Source: Pseudomonas viridiflava
Lineage (GTDB): Bacteria; Pseudomonadota; Gammaproteobacteria; Pseudomonadales; Pseudomonadaceae
Assembly: GCF_900585905.1 (NCBI RefSeq)
Contig: NZ_UTVH01000010.1
Span: 124,001-188,000, forward strand
Direction of reading: 5' to 3'
Length of the DNA: 64,000 nucleotides
Shown here: positions 16,106 to 25,561 of the stretch, piece after piece
Numbering within the stretch: position 1 is the first letter of the stretch
Layout: the number at the start of each line of letters is the position of its first letter
Notes under the pieces: model-generated
What the model was told of the DNA's origin: nothing
What the model saw: the letters and a program-made list of their open reading frames with translations, nothing else
Databases searched by the model: none
Made by a program: the position numbers and the translations under genes

Positions 16106-16816
16106 TCAGCATAACGATTTGGCGCGCATGGCGTTGGCCGCCTTGCGCAATTTGTTGACATCGAAAATCTCCACCCGGTCGCTGTCCAGACGCAGGATCT
16201 TGCGCTGATGCATGGCCTGCAGCACCTCCAGCAGCTGCGGCGGGGTAAGGCCTGCCGTGCGCTGCGCGTCGATCTCGGCAAAGGTGATCAGACGTCGGGC
16301 GTGGCTGAGGGGGCCATAACCTTCAGCCAGCATCAGCAGGCGCCAGGCAACGCGGGCCTTGGCGGGCAACAGTTTGATACGTTCGGGGCGCAGCAGATGC
16401 AGGCCCAGCTTCTGGCTGAGCAAATCAGCGAACGGCCGCCAGTGGGCCGGGTTTTTCTCCAGCAGCGCCGTCAGGGTTGTCTGCGGAATGTGCAGGAAAA
16501 TGCTCTGTTCCATGGAGTACACATCAAAGCGCCGCGGCTGCCCGTCAAACATCGAGACCTCGCCAAACCAGTAAGGCAGGCGCACAGGGTTCAGGCGTGG
16601 CGCCAGGCGCTGATCGTCAGCGCTGCCCAGCCGCACTGCGCCTTCCAGCAGGGCGTAGAGGCCGCAGGCCGGGGCGTCTTTTGCAAACAGCAGCTTGCCC
16701 GGCGTCCTGCGTGTCTGGCGGGATGCGTCCAGCAGACTATCCTGCAAATCGGCGGGCAGATTGCCAAACCAGCAATCGGCCATCAGGCGTGATCGCCAGG
16801 CTGCTCCATTGGTCAT
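16106..16816 (-). CDS. Crp/Fnr-family transcriptional regulator
   Basis: The protein has 236 residues from ATG 16816, which has AAGGAG at proper distance; an upstream extension to 16948 would overlap the divergent gene and is rejected. The N-terminal cyclic-nucleotide-type beta barrel is recognisable (GLYALLEGAVRLGS and a cassette-like WFGEVSMFDGQPRRFDV). The C-terminal part (ITFAEIDAQRTAGLTPPQLLEVLQAMHQRKIL) occupies the helix-turn-helix position but is far from the usual SRxTVSR recognition helix. Ligand and targets are unknown. It is divergent from the Mpo1-like gene and upstream of the orphan OmpR-type gene. Confidence 0.85.
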   Translation of the reverse strand: MTNGAAWRSRLMADCWFGNLPADLQDSLLDASRQTRRTPGKLLFAKDAPACGLYALLEGAVRLGSADDQRLAPRLNPVRLPYWFGEVSMFDGQPRRFDVYSMEQSIFLHIPQTTLTALLEKNPAHWRPFADLLSQKLGLHLLRPERIKLLPAKARVAWRLLMLAEGYGPLSHARRLITFAEIDAQRTAGLTPPQLLEVLQAMHQRKILRLDSDRVEIFDVNKLRKAANAMRAKSLC

Positions 16817-16876
16817 GTGTCGCTCCTTGTTTGCCGAATCCGTAGCAGAATCGATTATCACCCCAGAGGAATAATA

Positions 16877-17401
16877 ATGAAAAACCTCACTGATCATCTC
16901 AGCCAGTACGCGGCCTATCACCGAGACGCGCGCAATATTGTCACCCATTTCTTCGGCATTCCGCTGATCGTCGTGGCGGTCGCCGTGCTGTTGTCACGTC
17001 CGGGCTGGACGCTTGGCGGGGTCTGGATGTCTCCAGCCGCCGTGATCGCCGTGGCCTCCGCGGTGTTTTACCTGCGTCTGGACCGCCAGCTCGGGACGTT
17101 GATGGCCGTGCTGTTGCTGCTGTGTCTCTGGGCAGGTGCCGTGCTGGCGCAGCAGGCCACGATGGTCTGGCTCAGCGCCGGCGTGGGCCTGTTTGTGGCG
17201 GGCTGGATCATTCAATTCATCGGCCACCACTACGAGGGCCGCAAACCGGCGTTCATCGATGACATCACCGGGCTGATCATCGGCCCACTGTTCGTGGTGG
17301 CTGAATTGATGTTTCTGATGGGCCTGCGCAAACCTCTGCAGCACGCCATCGAAATGCGCGCGGGGATCGTGCGCAAGCGGGTGTTGAAGCCTTTAGTTTG
17401 A
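16877..17401 (+). CDS. Mpo1-like (DUF962) membrane protein, putative 2-hydroxy fatty acid dioxygenase family
   Basis: This 174-residue inner-membrane protein has about four helices. It carries the family hallmarks NIVTHFFGIP near the N-terminus and WIIQFIGHHYEGRKPAFID in the middle, with the conserved histidines. The yeast member Mpo1 is an Fe(II) dioxygenase acting on 2-hydroxy fatty acids; the bacterial role is unproven. The start is ATG 16877, after AGAGGAATAAT. The gene is divergent from the Crp-like gene, with 60 bp between their start codons, and converges with cysA. Confidence 0.88.
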   Translation: MKNLTDHLSQYAAYHRDARNIVTHFFGIPLIVVAVAVLLSRPGWTLGGVWMSPAAVIAVASAVFYLRLDRQLGTLMAVLLLLCLWAGAVLAQQATMVWLSAGVGLFVAGWIIQFIGHHYEGRKPAFIDDITGLIIGPLFVVAELMFLMGLRKPLQHAIEMRAGIVRKRVLKPLV

Positions 17402-17428
17402 AAGGCACAGATGTCCCACGTCTGCCCT

Positions 17429-18415
17429 CTAGATCCCTGCCACTTTCTGCCAGGCCTTGGGCTTGAAGAACAGGGTCTCACCACGGGCCAGGCCGGTCAG
17501 GCTGTCGTGATCCTTCACCACTTCCGCCTCGATCAGCTCGTTCTGGCCTTCGACCTTCAGTGTCACCCGCGTTGTGGCACCCAGCGGGCGGATGTCGCGT
17601 ACTTCGGCGGCGTGGTGGTCGTCCAGCTCGTGGCGCGACAACGACACTTCGTGCGGGCGGAACAGTACGTGTTCTTCGCCCACGCGAAATTGATTCGAGT
17701 CACCCAGGAAGTGATAGACGAAATCACTGGCCGGGTTTTCATACACCTCGCCCGGCGAGCCGATCTGCTCGATCACGCCCTTGTTCATCACCACGATGCG
17801 GTCGGCCACTTCCATGGCCTCCTCCTGATCGTGGGTGACAAAGACCGAGGTCAGGTTGATGTCTTCGTGCAGGCGCGCCAGCCAGCGCCGCAGCTCTTTA
17901 CGCACCTTGGCGTCCAGCGCCCCGAACGGCTCATCAAGCAGCAGCACCTTGGGCTCCACCGCCAGCGCACGCGCCAGGGCAATACGCTGGCGCTGGCCGC
18001 CGGACAGCTGCTCGGGGTAGCGGTCGGCCAGCCAGTCGAGTTGAACCATGTTGAGCAGCTCATGCACCTTGACCGCGATCTGGCTTTCGTTCGGTCGCTG
18101 ATTCTTCGGCTTCATGCGCAAGCCAAAGGCAACGTTGTCGAACACCGTCATGTGCCGGAACAGCGCGTAATGCTGGAACACAAAGCCGACGTTGCGATCG
18201 CGCACATCGTGGCCGGAGACATCTTCGCCGTGGAAGACGATGCTCCCCTGATCCGGGGTTTCCAGCCCGGCAATGATGCGCAGCAAGGTGGTCTTGCCGC
18301 AGCCGGAAGGGCCAAGCAACGCCACCAGCTCGCCACTCTGGATATCCAGATTGATGCTGTTCAGGGCCTTGAAGGCATTGAAGTTCTTGCTGACATTGCG
18401 GACTTCGATCGACAT
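17429..18415 (-). CDS. cysA: Sulfate/thiosulfate ABC transporter ATP-binding protein CysA
   Basis: This 328-residue ATPase drives sulfate and thiosulfate uptake through CysT-CysW. Walker A is GPSGCGKTT, the signature [15 protein letters not shown], Walker [13 protein letters not shown], and the switch His sits in [11 protein letters not shown]. The C-terminal third ([19 protein letters not shown] onward) is the TOBE-type regulatory domain of CysA/MalK proteins. It is the last gene of sbp-cysT-cysW-cysA and starts 3 bp after the cysW stop. Confidence 0.96.
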   Translation of the reverse strand: MSIEVRNVSKNFNAFKALNSINLDIQSGELVALLGPSGCGKTTLLRIIAGLETPDQGSIVFHGEDVSGHDVRDRNVGFVFQHYALFRHMTVFDNVAFGLRMKPKNQRPNESQIAVKVHELLNMVQLDWLADRYPEQLSGGQRQRIALARALAVEPKVLLLDEPFGALDAKVRKELRRWLARLHEDINLTSVFVTHDQEEAMEVADRIVVMNKGVIEQIGSPGEVYENPASDFVYHFLGDSNQFRVGEEHVLFRPHEVSLSRHELDDHHAAEVRDIRPLGATTRVTLKVEGQNELIEAEVVKDHDSLTGLARGETLFFKPKAWQKVAGI

Positions 18416-18418
18416 GAA

Positions 18419-19285
18419 TTATTCCTCCGCCGCACTGTGGCGCAGACGGTTGATGCGCGCTTCGCTCCACTGCTTGAGCAGCAGGATGAACAGCGCAAGG
18501 ATCAGCAACAGGCTCGCCACCGCAAAGGCTGCGACGTGGTTGTACTCGTTGTAAAGAATTTCGACGTGCAACGGCAGCGTATTGGTAACGCCACGAATGT
18601 GCCCGGACACCACCGACACCGCGCCGAACTCGCCCATGGCCCGGGCCGTACACAGCACCACGCCGTAGATCAGCCCCCACTTGATGTTCGGCACGGTGAC
18701 ATGCCAGAACATCTGCCAGCCATTGGCGCCCAGCAGGCGCGCGGCTTCTTCTTCCTGGGTGCCCTGTTCCTGCATCAGCGGGATCAGCTCGCGGGCGACG
18801 AACGGCACGGTGACAAAGATGGTCGCCAGGATGATGCCGGGCAGGGCGAATACGATCTGGATGTCGTGATCCTGCAGCCAGGGCCCGAAAAAGCCCTGGG
18901 CGCCGAACATCAGTACGTAGACCAGACCGGCAATCACGGGCGACACCGAAAACGGCAGGTCAATCAGTGTCACCAGAATGCTCTTGCCGCGAAACGAGTA
19001 CTTGCTCACGCACCACGCGGCGCTGACGCCAAAGACCAGGTTGAGCGGCACCGAAATCAGCACGGCGATCACGGTCAGCTTCAGGGCCGAGAGGGCATCG
19101 GGTTCAAGGATCGCGGTGAAGAATGCACCGAGGCCGTTCTTCAACCCCTGGGACACCACAATGAACAGTGGCAGACCGAGGAACAGGAAAAACACCAGCC
19201 AGCACAGGGTGATCAGCACCCGACGCGCCCCGGCGCTGCCGCGACGCGAGGCATTGGTGGAGGCCGCTACAGATGAATGGGACAT
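18419..19285 (-). CDS. cysW: Sulfate ABC transporter permease CysW
   Basis: This inner-membrane permease of 288 residues has six helices and an EAA loop ([22 protein letters not shown]) for ATPase contact. CysW forms the channel with CysT. The sequence [15 protein letters not shown] is characteristic of the CysW side. A 14-bp gap separates it from cysT, and cysA follows directly. Confidence 0.95.
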   Translation of the reverse strand: MSHSSVAASTNASRRGSAGARRVLITLCWLVFFLFLGLPLFIVVSQGLKNGLGAFFTAILEPDALSALKLTVIAVLISVPLNLVFGVSAAWCVSKYSFRGKSILVTLIDLPFSVSPVIAGLVYVLMFGAQGFFGPWLQDHDIQIVFALPGIILATIFVTVPFVARELIPLMQEQGTQEEEAARLLGANGWQMFWHVTVPNIKWGLIYGVVLCTARAMGEFGAVSVVSGHIRGVTNTLPLHVEILYNEYNHVAAFAVASLLLILALFILLLKQWSEARINRLRHSAAEE

Positions 19286-19298
19286 GCTCTGCGCCTCC

Positions 19299-20120
19299 TC
19301 AGGATGGGGTTTCGATGCGCCGCTGCAGCAGATTGATCAGCAGCAACAGAATGAAAGAGACCACCAGCATCATCACGCCGATGGCGGTGGCGCCGGTGTA
19401 ATCGTATTGGTCCAGCTTGACCATGATCAGCAGCGGCAGGATTTCGGTCTTCATCGGCATGTTACCGGCGATGAAAATCACCGAGCCGTACTCACCGACA
19501 CCGCGCGCAAACGCCAGGGCAAAACCGGTTAGCCAGGCGGGCAGCAGCGCAGGCAGCAGAATGTGGCGGAACACCTGCAGCGGACGGGCGCCGAGGCAGG
19601 CGGCGGCTTCTTCGACTTCACGCGGGATGTCCGCCAGCACCGGCTGCACGGTACGCACCACAAACGGTAGGGTGACGAAGGTCAGCGCCAGGGTGATGCC
19701 CAATGGCGTGTAGGCAATCTTGAAACCCAGGTCGGCGGCAAACTGGCCCACCAGCCCGTTGGGCGCATACAGTGCCGTGAGGGCGATACCGGCCACTGCC
19801 GTGGGCAGGGCGAAGGGCAGGTCGATCATGGCGTCGATGATCCTGCGCCCGGGGAAGGTATAACGCACCAGCACCCAGGCCAGCAGAACCCCGATCACGC
19901 CATTGATCACGGCGGCGCAGAACGCCACGCTGAAGCTGAGCTTCAAGGCTGCCAGCACGCGCGGGGCGGTAATGATTGCCCAGAACTGTTCCCAGGTCAG
20001 CTGCGCGGCGTGAATGAACATCGCGGCCAGCGGGATCAGCACGATCAGGCTGAGGTACACCAGGGTGTAGCCCAGCGTCAGCCCGAAGCCGGGTATGACG
20101 GGTGAAATACGTCGCGACAT
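19299..20120 (-). CDS. cysT: Sulfate ABC transporter permease CysT (CysU)
   Basis: This 273-residue permease has the EAA loop [27 protein letters not shown], the [23 protein letters not shown] block and [14 protein letters not shown], all typical of CysT. Its gene follows sbp after a 182-bp spacer holding a REP doublet, so the transporter genes may be expressed at a lower level than the binding protein from one transcript. Confidence 0.95.
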   Translation of the reverse strand: MSRRISPVIPGFGLTLGYTLVYLSLIVLIPLAAMFIHAAQLTWEQFWAIITAPRVLAALKLSFSVAFCAAVINGVIGVLLAWVLVRYTFPGRRIIDAMIDLPFALPTAVAGIALTALYAPNGLVGQFAADLGFKIAYTPLGITLALTFVTLPFVVRTVQPVLADIPREVEEAAACLGARPLQVFRHILLPALLPAWLTGFALAFARGVGEYGSVIFIAGNMPMKTEILPLLIMVKLDQYDYTGATAIGVMMLVVSFILLLLINLLQRRIETPS

Positions 20121-20204
20121 GGAAGTCCTTGGTTAACACACGGAACCCGCAGCGAGTGCGGGTGCAGGGTTCGGCTGGATGCATCTCTGTGTTGAACGCA
20201 TCCC

Positions 20205-20293
20205 TGTAGGAGCTCACGAGCACCGCGAGGCAGCGATGGCGGCTTGGCTGTAACACCGCAATCGCGGCCTCGCGGTGCTCGTGCGCTCCTACA
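20205..20293. repeat. REP doublet between sbp and cysT
   Basis: TGTAGGAGCTCACGAGCACCG and its inverse ending GTGCGCTCCTACA fill most of the sbp-cysT spacer. In the transcript they form a long hairpin just after the sbp stop codon. Confidence 0.8.
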
Positions 20294-20302
20294 GGTTACG
20301 AG

Positions 20303-21310
20303 TTACTGCGCCTGATAAATCTGATCGAACACGCCGCCGTCATTGAAGAACTTGGGTTGCGCAGTTTTCCAGCCGCCGAAGTCTTTGTCGATAGTCAGCA
20401 AATCCAGTTTCGGGAACTGCTTTTCGTACTTGGCAGCCACTTCAGGATTGCGTGGGCGGTAGAAATTCTTAGCCGCAATTTCCTGGCCTTCCGTGCTGTA
20501 AAGATGCTTGAGGTACGCAGTGGCGATTTCCGTGTTGCCTTTCTTTTCCGCGTTCTTGTCGACGACGGCCACCGGCGGCTCGGCCAGTATCGACAGCGAG
20601 GGCACGACGATGTCGAACTTGTCTGCGCCACCGTCTTCTTTCAGCGCCAGAAACGCCTCGTTCTCCCATGCCAGCAGCACATCGCCCTGACCGTTGTTGA
20701 CGAAAGTGATGGTCGAACCACGCGCGCCGGTGTCCAGCACGGGCACATGTTTGAACAGCTCTTTCACGTATTCGTTGGCCTTGGCCTCACTGCCGCCAGC
20801 CTTCAGGCCATAGCCGTAGGCGGCGAGGAAGTTCCAGCGCGCACCGCCCGAGGTTTTCGGGTTGGGAGTGATGACGGAAACGTCCTTCTTGATCAGATCA
20901 CCCCAGTCCTTGATGCCCTTGGGGTTGCCCTTGCGCACCAGGAAGACGATGGTGGAAGTGTAGGGCGTGCTGGCGTCCGGCAGGCGTGTCTGCCAGTTCT
21001 CCGGGAGCGATCTGCCGAGCCTGGACACCTCATCGATGTCGCCTGCCAGGGCCAGCGTTACTACGTCGGCACGCAGGCCATCAATGACCGACCGCGCCTG
21101 TTTGCCCGAGCCGCCGTGGGACTGTTTGATCTGCACCTTGTCGTCAGGGTGAGTCTTGTTCCAGAAGCTGATGAACTCGGCGTTGTATTCCTGATACAGC
21201 TCGCGAGTCGGGTCATACGAGACGTTCAGCAGCTCGTAATCCTTGGCAATAGCGGAACCGGCGAACACGGCACTGGCGAGGGCGGCCAGTGCATAACGGC
21301 GTATGGACAT
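20303..21310 (-). CDS. sbp: Periplasmic sulfate-binding protein Sbp
   Basis: This 335-residue secreted protein has a signal peptide ([19 protein letters not shown]) and the sulfate-binding family landmarks [52 protein letters not shown] and YRPRNP. It delivers sulfate to CysT-CysW-CysA. It is encoded between oscA and cysT, exactly as in P. aeruginosa, and is expected to be induced by sulfur limitation via CysB. Confidence 0.95.
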   Translation of the reverse strand: MSIRRYALAALASAVFAGSAIAKDYELLNVSYDPTRELYQEYNAEFISFWNKTHPDDKVQIKQSHGGSGKQARSVIDGLRADVVTLALAGDIDEVSRLGRSLPENWQTRLPDASTPYTSTIVFLVRKGNPKGIKDWGDLIKKDVSVITPNPKTSGGARWNFLAAYGYGLKAGGSEAKANEYVKELFKHVPVLDTGARGSTITFVNNGQGDVLLAWENEAFLALKEDGGADKFDIVVPSLSILAEPPVAVVDKNAEKKGNTEIATAYLKHLYSTEGQEIAAKNFYRPRNPEVAAKYEKQFPKLDLLTIDKDFGGWKTAQPKFFNDGGVFDQIYQAQ

Positions 21311-21365
21311 GAATCAGGCTCCTGATGTTTCGCTATGTTGTCTATGGTCACTGGCTGGCGGCGGG

Positions 21366-21548
21366 TCAGGCCGGCTTGTTGCCCGGGTTTTGCAGGCGAA
21401 ATTTTTCCTTGCGTTCGATCTGCACGACTTGAGCGTTATGCACAGTGATCTCCACCGCGCCAAAGCGCAGATCACGCAGCGCGGCCTGAATTTCGCGCAG
21501 GATCGCTGCTTCGTCCTGACCGTCAACGCTACGCAAAGATGCGCTCAT
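21366..21548 (-). CDS. oscA: OscA-family small protein (DUF2292/YezD)
   Basis: This 60-residue protein of the OscA/YezD family has the core ALRDLRFGAVEITVHNAQVVQIERKEKFR. In Pseudomonas oscA lies upstream of sbp and is needed for growth on organosulfur compounds; it has also been linked to chromate stress. Its biochemical function is unknown. A good site (AAGGAGCAC) precedes ATG 21548, and a promoter-like AT-rich palindrome lies 75-100 bp further upstream, so this gene probably heads the oscA-sbp-cysTWA unit. Confidence 0.9.
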   Translation of the reverse strand: MSASLRSVDGQDEAAILREIQAALRDLRFGAVEITVHNAQVVQIERKEKFRLQNPGNKPA

Positions 21549-21622
21549 GATCGTGCTCCTTGAAATGAGTGAGCCTGCAAGGCGGGTGTAGGCAATGGAC
21601 GCGATAGTAGAGGCGCTGAGAT

Positions 21623-21647
21623 ATTCTTAAAAAGACTATTTAAGAAT
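21623..21647 (-). promoter_or_regulatory. AT-rich inverted repeat upstream of oscA, candidate CysB-controlled promoter
   Basis: ATTCTTAAA (21623-21631) and TTTAAGAAT (21639-21647) are perfect 9-bp inverted arms with a 7-bp spacer, placed 75-99 bp upstream of the oscA start in a strongly AT-rich island. Control by CysB is inferred from gene function, not from a verified motif. Confidence 0.5.
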
Positions 21648-21750
21648 CTAGATATAACTAAATAGAATTTATGTGGACGCAGGTGTGATCCCACTGATCG
21701 GTGGGGCTCGTAGGTGCTTGAGGGGGGGCGCTCCTACAAATCCTGCAGAC

Positions 21751-22060
21751 TCACAATTCCTGTAGGAGCCCAGGAGCAGCGCGACTCGGCGATGGCGTCC
21801 TGCCTGACACCCCCATCGCGGCCTCGCGGTGCTGGTGCGTGCCTGAAAACGCTCCAGGCTCAAAACTCCTGTAGGAGCCCAGGAGCAGCGCGACTCGGCG
21901 ATGGCGTCCTGCCTGACACACCGCTATCGCAGCCTCGCGGTGCTGGTGCGTGCGTGCAAACGCTCCAGGCTCACAATTCCTGTAGGAGCCCAGGAGCAGC
22001 GCGACTCGGCGATGGCGTCCTGCCTGACACACCCCCATCGCGGCCTCGCGAGGCTTGTGC
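21751..22060. repeat. Tandem array of REP-bearing units, about 110 bp period
   Basis: Three near-identical units each begin TGTAGGAGCCCAGGAGCAGC, at 21761, 21870 and 21981 (periods 109 and 111 bp). Each contains a tail around cctgacac..cgcggtgctggtgcg and an AACGCTCCAGGCTCA joint. The 590-bp gap 21549-22138 holds this array and the oscA promoter and no gene. Confidence 0.85.
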
Positions 22061-22138
22061 GCTCCAAATTCTACCTGTGCTGCGCACTGCCCGGCCTGCT
22101 GGGCAATGAGGGAGCGCCCCGACGGGCACCTCTGCCCA

Positions 22139-24064
22139 TCACTCGCTGGCAGTCGCCGAAGGTTGCCAGTCGATCTGATCGGCTGGCATGGGCCGCGCGA
22201 ACCAGTAGCCCTGGCCCAGCTCGCAGCCATTGGCGAGCAGGAACCCGGCCTGGTCGACGTGTTCGATGCCTTCGGCGAGCACGCGCATGCCCATGCTTTG
22301 CGCCAGAGCAATGATTGCGCGCACGATGGCGATGTCGTCTTCATCGCCCGGCAAGCCCGCGACAAAACCCTGGTCAATCTTCAGCTTCTGCACCGGCATG
22401 CGCTTGAGGCGCAGCAGCGATGAATAGCCAGTGCCGAAGTCGTCGATGGCCAGGCTCAGCCCGAGCTCGCGCAGACTGTGCATCTGCTCGATGGCCTGAT
22501 CCGGGTTGTCCATCACTGAGCTTTCAGTGACCTCCAGCTCCAGAAGTGACGGCTCCATGCCCGTGGCCTGCAGCACCTGGGCCACGCGCTCGACCAGCTG
22601 ACCGCTGCTAAACAGGCGGCTGGAGACGTTGACCGACACGAAGGACACGTCCCGGCCTTCGGCGCGCCAGCGACAGGTCTGCTCGCAGGCCGTTTTCAAC
22701 ACCCAGGCGTCAATGTCGGTGATCAGACCGCTTTGTTCGGCGATCGGAATGAATTCCCCCGGCGACACCATGCCCCGCTGCGGATGCTGCCAGCGCACCA
22801 GCGCCTCGACACCGAGAATGCGCCGCGACCGCAGGTCGTGGATGGGTTGATAGAACACCCGCAGCTCGTCGCGCTCGATGGCGCGGCGCAATTCGCTAGC
22901 CAGGTGCACGCGTTGCTGGGCGTGAGCGGTCAGCTCGGCGCTGTACAAGGCATAGGTTTCGCGCCCGCTGCTCTTGGCCTTGAACAGCGCCGAATCGGCA
23001 TTGCGCAGCAGTTGTTCAGTGCTGTTGGCGTCACCGGGATAGAGACTGATGCCAATGCTGGCGCCGATAAACAACTGCTGACCATCAAGTGTGAAAGGCG
23101 TCTTGAACGCCTCATCCAGCGTGCGCTGCGCATAATCGGCAGCCTCCACCATCTGTTGGCAGTTCTCGACCAGCAGCGCGAACTCGTCGCCGCCCAGACG
23201 CGCCAAGGTCAGTTCGCTGTCAAACAGCGAGCGCAGCCGCCCGGCAACAGCCTTGAGCACTTCATCGCCCACGTTATGGCCGAGGCTGTCATTGATGTTC
23301 TTGAAATGGTCCAGGTCGATCAGCAGCAGCGCGCAGCCGCGTTTGCCAGCCCGGGCATACGCCAGGGCCTGGGTGGTGCGATCAATGAACAGCAGACGAT
23401 TGGGCAGATTGGTCAGTGGGTCGTAGTGCGCCAGTTGCAGCAGCTCCTGCTCGGAGCGTTTGATGGCGGTGATATCGGAGAACACCGAAACGAAGTGTTT
23501 GATCTCGCCATCGTCGTCCTTGACGCTGCGGATGCCCTGCCACTGCGGGTAGATTTCACCGCTCTTGCGCCTGTTCCAGATTTCACCACTCCAGTGGCCA
23601 GTGCTGTCAATCGAGCGATACATCTGCTCATAAAACTCCGGCCCGTGTCGGCCGGACTTGAACATGCTCGGGTTGGCGCTCAGTACTTCTTCAAGGGTGT
23701 AGCCGGTAATTTCCATGAACGCACGATTGACGTGCACGATCCGGCCCTGCATATCGGTAATCAACACGCCTTCCAGGGTGCTGTCGAAGACGGCGCCCGC
23801 CAGGCGCAGGCGTTCATGGTCCTCGCGGCTGCGCTGCAGCATCAGATTAACGCCCATGAGCCGCAGGAAACGGCTGCGCACAATGTAGATCGCCAGGGCA
23901 CTCATGAGCACCCAGACGTAACCGCTCATCTGTTGGACAAACGCCAGCCGCGCCGGATCGTGGATCAGCCAGGGCAACCAGTGGGCACTCAGTACGAACC
24001 ACAATACTGACAGAACGCCATAAAACACTGCGGTTCGCAGTGCATCGCGGGAAGAATCCATCAT
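22139..24064 (-). CDS. pipA: Membrane PAS-GGDEF-EAL protein, c-di-GMP phosphodiesterase (PipA-like)
   Basis: The protein has 641 residues: two N-terminal membrane helices (about 10-65), a PAS domain (about 85-210), GGDEF (about 215-375, motif LARLGGDEF intact) and EAL (about 385-635). The EAL domain has LGVEALVRW, the metal-binding DDFGTGYSS motif and the catalytic EGIE, so hydrolysis of c-di-GMP is expected. The GGDEF half may be active or regulatory; no RxxD I-site is evident before the motif (FDSELTLARLGG). Gene order sbp-oscA-this gene-desA equals PAO1 PA0283-PA0286, making it the orthologue of PA0285/PipA by position and domains. Confidence 0.88.
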   Translation of the reverse strand: MMDSSRDALRTAVFYGVLSVLWFVLSAHWLPWLIHDPARLAFVQQMSGYVWVLMSALAIYIVRSRFLRLMGVNLMLQRSREDHERLRLAGAVFDSTLEGVLITDMQGRIVHVNRAFMEITGYTLEEVLSANPSMFKSGRHGPEFYEQMYRSIDSTGHWSGEIWNRRKSGEIYPQWQGIRSVKDDDGEIKHFVSVFSDITAIKRSEQELLQLAHYDPLTNLPNRLLFIDRTTQALAYARAGKRGCALLLIDLDHFKNINDSLGHNVGDEVLKAVAGRLRSLFDSELTLARLGGDEFALLVENCQQMVEAADYAQRTLDEAFKTPFTLDGQQLFIGASIGISLYPGDANSTEQLLRNADSALFKAKSSGRETYALYSAELTAHAQQRVHLASELRRAIERDELRVFYQPIHDLRSRRILGVEALVRWQHPQRGMVSPGEFIPIAEQSGLITDIDAWVLKTACEQTCRWRAEGRDVSFVSVNVSSRLFSSGQLVERVAQVLQATGMEPSLLELEVTESSVMDNPDQAIEQMHSLRELGLSLAIDDFGTGYSSLLRLKRMPVQKLKIDQGFVAGLPGDEDDIAIVRAIIALAQSMGMRVLAEGIEHVDQAGFLLANGCELGQGYWFARPMPADQIDWQPSATASE

Positions 24065-24218
24065 AAGTAAATCAAAACCTTACGAAAGCAGGGACTGGGA
24101 ACACGAAACATCTGGCGACGCTTATGTGCAGGTGTGGCTGGTTTTATCTGACGGCTCAGTGATAATGCAGCACGGCTGTTTCCATCTTCACAGCGTCAAT
24201 TCGAGGGCAATACACCCT

Positions 24219-25403
24219 ATGTGGTACAACGGTTTGCTTGACCTTTCAGTCTGGCAGTTAGTGGCAGTCACCCTGGCGATGACCCATGTGACCATCGTCG
24301 CCGTCACGATTTATCTCCACCGCTACTCGGCCCATCGCTCACTGGAGCTCAATGCTGGCCTGAAGCACTTCTTTCGTTTCTGGCTGTGGCTGACCACGGC
24401 GCAGAACACCCGCGAGTGGACAGCCATCCACCGCAAGCACCATGCCAAATGCGAAACCGTGGATGATCCACACAGCCCGGTCATAAAAGGGCTGTCTACT
24501 GTACTGCGCAAAGGTGCCGAACTCTACCGCGCAGAGGCGGAAAACCCCGACACGCTGCGTATCTACGGCAAGAACTGCCCGGAAGACTGGATCGAGCGCA
24601 AGCTCTACACGCCTTACCCGTTGCTGGGAATTGCCATCATGGGGGTCATCGACCTGCTGCTGTTTGGCGCGCTGGGCATCACGGTGTGGGCGATCCAGAT
24701 GATGTGGATTCCTTTCTGGGCCGCAGGCGTCGTCAATGGCCTGGGCCATGCGGTGGGTTATCGCAATTTCGAGTGCCGCGATGCCGCCACCAATCTGGTG
24801 CCCTGGGGCATCATCATTGGCGGCGAAGAGCTGCACAACAATCACCACACCTACCCGAACTCGGCCAAGCTGTCGGTCAAGAAGTGGGAATTCGACATAG
24901 GCTGGGCCTGGATAAAAGTGCTCAGCGCTCTCGGGCTGGCCAAGGTGCAGCGTGTTGCCCCGATTGCTCATCGCGTCGAAGGCAAGGGCAGCATGGACAT
25001 GGACACCGCCATGGCGATCCTCAACAACCGTTTCCAGATCATGGCGCAGTACCGCAAGCTGGTCATCGCACCGCTGGTGACCCAGGAGCTGGCCAAGGCC
25101 GATGCGTCGGTACGGCATCAGTTCCACCGGGCCAAGCGCTTGCTGTCGCGTGAGCCCAGCCTGCTGGACGACAAGCACCAGTTGCGCATCCAGACCATGC
25201 TCGAACACAGCCATGCGTTGCGGGTCATTTACGAGAAGCGCTTGGCGCTGCAGCAGATCTGGGTCAAGACCAGCAGCAATGGCCACGACATGCTGGCGGC
25301 CATGAAAGACTGGATCCAGGAAGCCGAAGCCAGTGGCATTCAGTCCCTTCGCGAGTTTGCCGATCAGCTCAAGACCTACTCGCTGCGTCCGGCTCACGTA
25401 TAA
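24219..25403 (+). CDS. desA: Fatty acid desaturase DesA (acyl delta-9, aerobic)
   Basis: This 394-residue membrane desaturase introduces a cis double bond into phospholipid acyl chains to keep membranes fluid. The three histidine boxes are clear: HRYSAH (about residue 39), HRKHH (about 76) and HNNHH (about 210), with hydrophobic helices between them. I chose ATG 24219 (MWYNGLLDLS), which gives the usual length; the in-frame upstream ATG at 24126 would overlap the divergent promoter region. The order next to the GGDEF-EAL gene matches PA0286. The C-terminal ~120 residues are a helical cytoplasmic tail. Confidence 0.95.
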   Translation: MWYNGLLDLSVWQLVAVTLAMTHVTIVAVTIYLHRYSAHRSLELNAGLKHFFRFWLWLTTAQNTREWTAIHRKHHAKCETVDDPHSPVIKGLSTVLRKGAELYRAEAENPDTLRIYGKNCPEDWIERKLYTPYPLLGIAIMGVIDLLLFGALGITVWAIQMMWIPFWAAGVVNGLGHAVGYRNFECRDAATNLVPWGIIIGGEELHNNHHTYPNSAKLSVKKWEFDIGWAWIKVLSALGLAKVQRVAPIAHRVEGKGSMDMDTAMAILNNRFQIMAQYRKLVIAPLVTQELAKADASVRHQFHRAKRLLSREPSLLDDKHQLRIQTMLEHSHALRVIYEKRLALQQIWVKTSSNGHDMLAAMKDWIQEAEASGIQSLREFADQLKTYSLRPAHV

Positions 25404-25410
25404 CGCCATT

Positions 25411-25446
25411 GATCAGTGCGCCCGCATCCGGGCGCGCCTGATTTGA
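25411..25446 (+). terminator. GC-rich hairpin after desA
   Basis: An outer ATCAG/CTGAT pairing encloses GCGCCCG-CATC-CGGGCGC, with only a weak T tail. It probably ends the desA transcript. Confidence 0.5.
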
Positions 25447-25561
25447 ACTTCATCGGCAGGATCCAATCTGAACAACATCCCGTGTCCCCGGCGGGGAAAT
25501 GTTGTGGCTGTGCGCCGCACTTCTTCTGAGATGCAGTGCCTTGGACAATAGAATTTCTCCT

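Noticed and set aside
16817..16948. N-terminal extension of the Crp-like gene
   Set aside because: It would overlap the start of the divergent Mpo1-like gene; ATG 16816 has a good AAGGAG site.
17411..19276. 621-residue open frame on the plus strand across cysA and cysW
   Set aside because: Antisense to two well-supported transporter genes; His/Gln-rich translation typical of reversed high-GC coding DNA.
21751..22060. CRISPR-like periodic repeat
   Set aside because: The period is about 110 bp, the repeated unit is a REP-bearing segment, there are no short repeat-spacer units and no cas genes.
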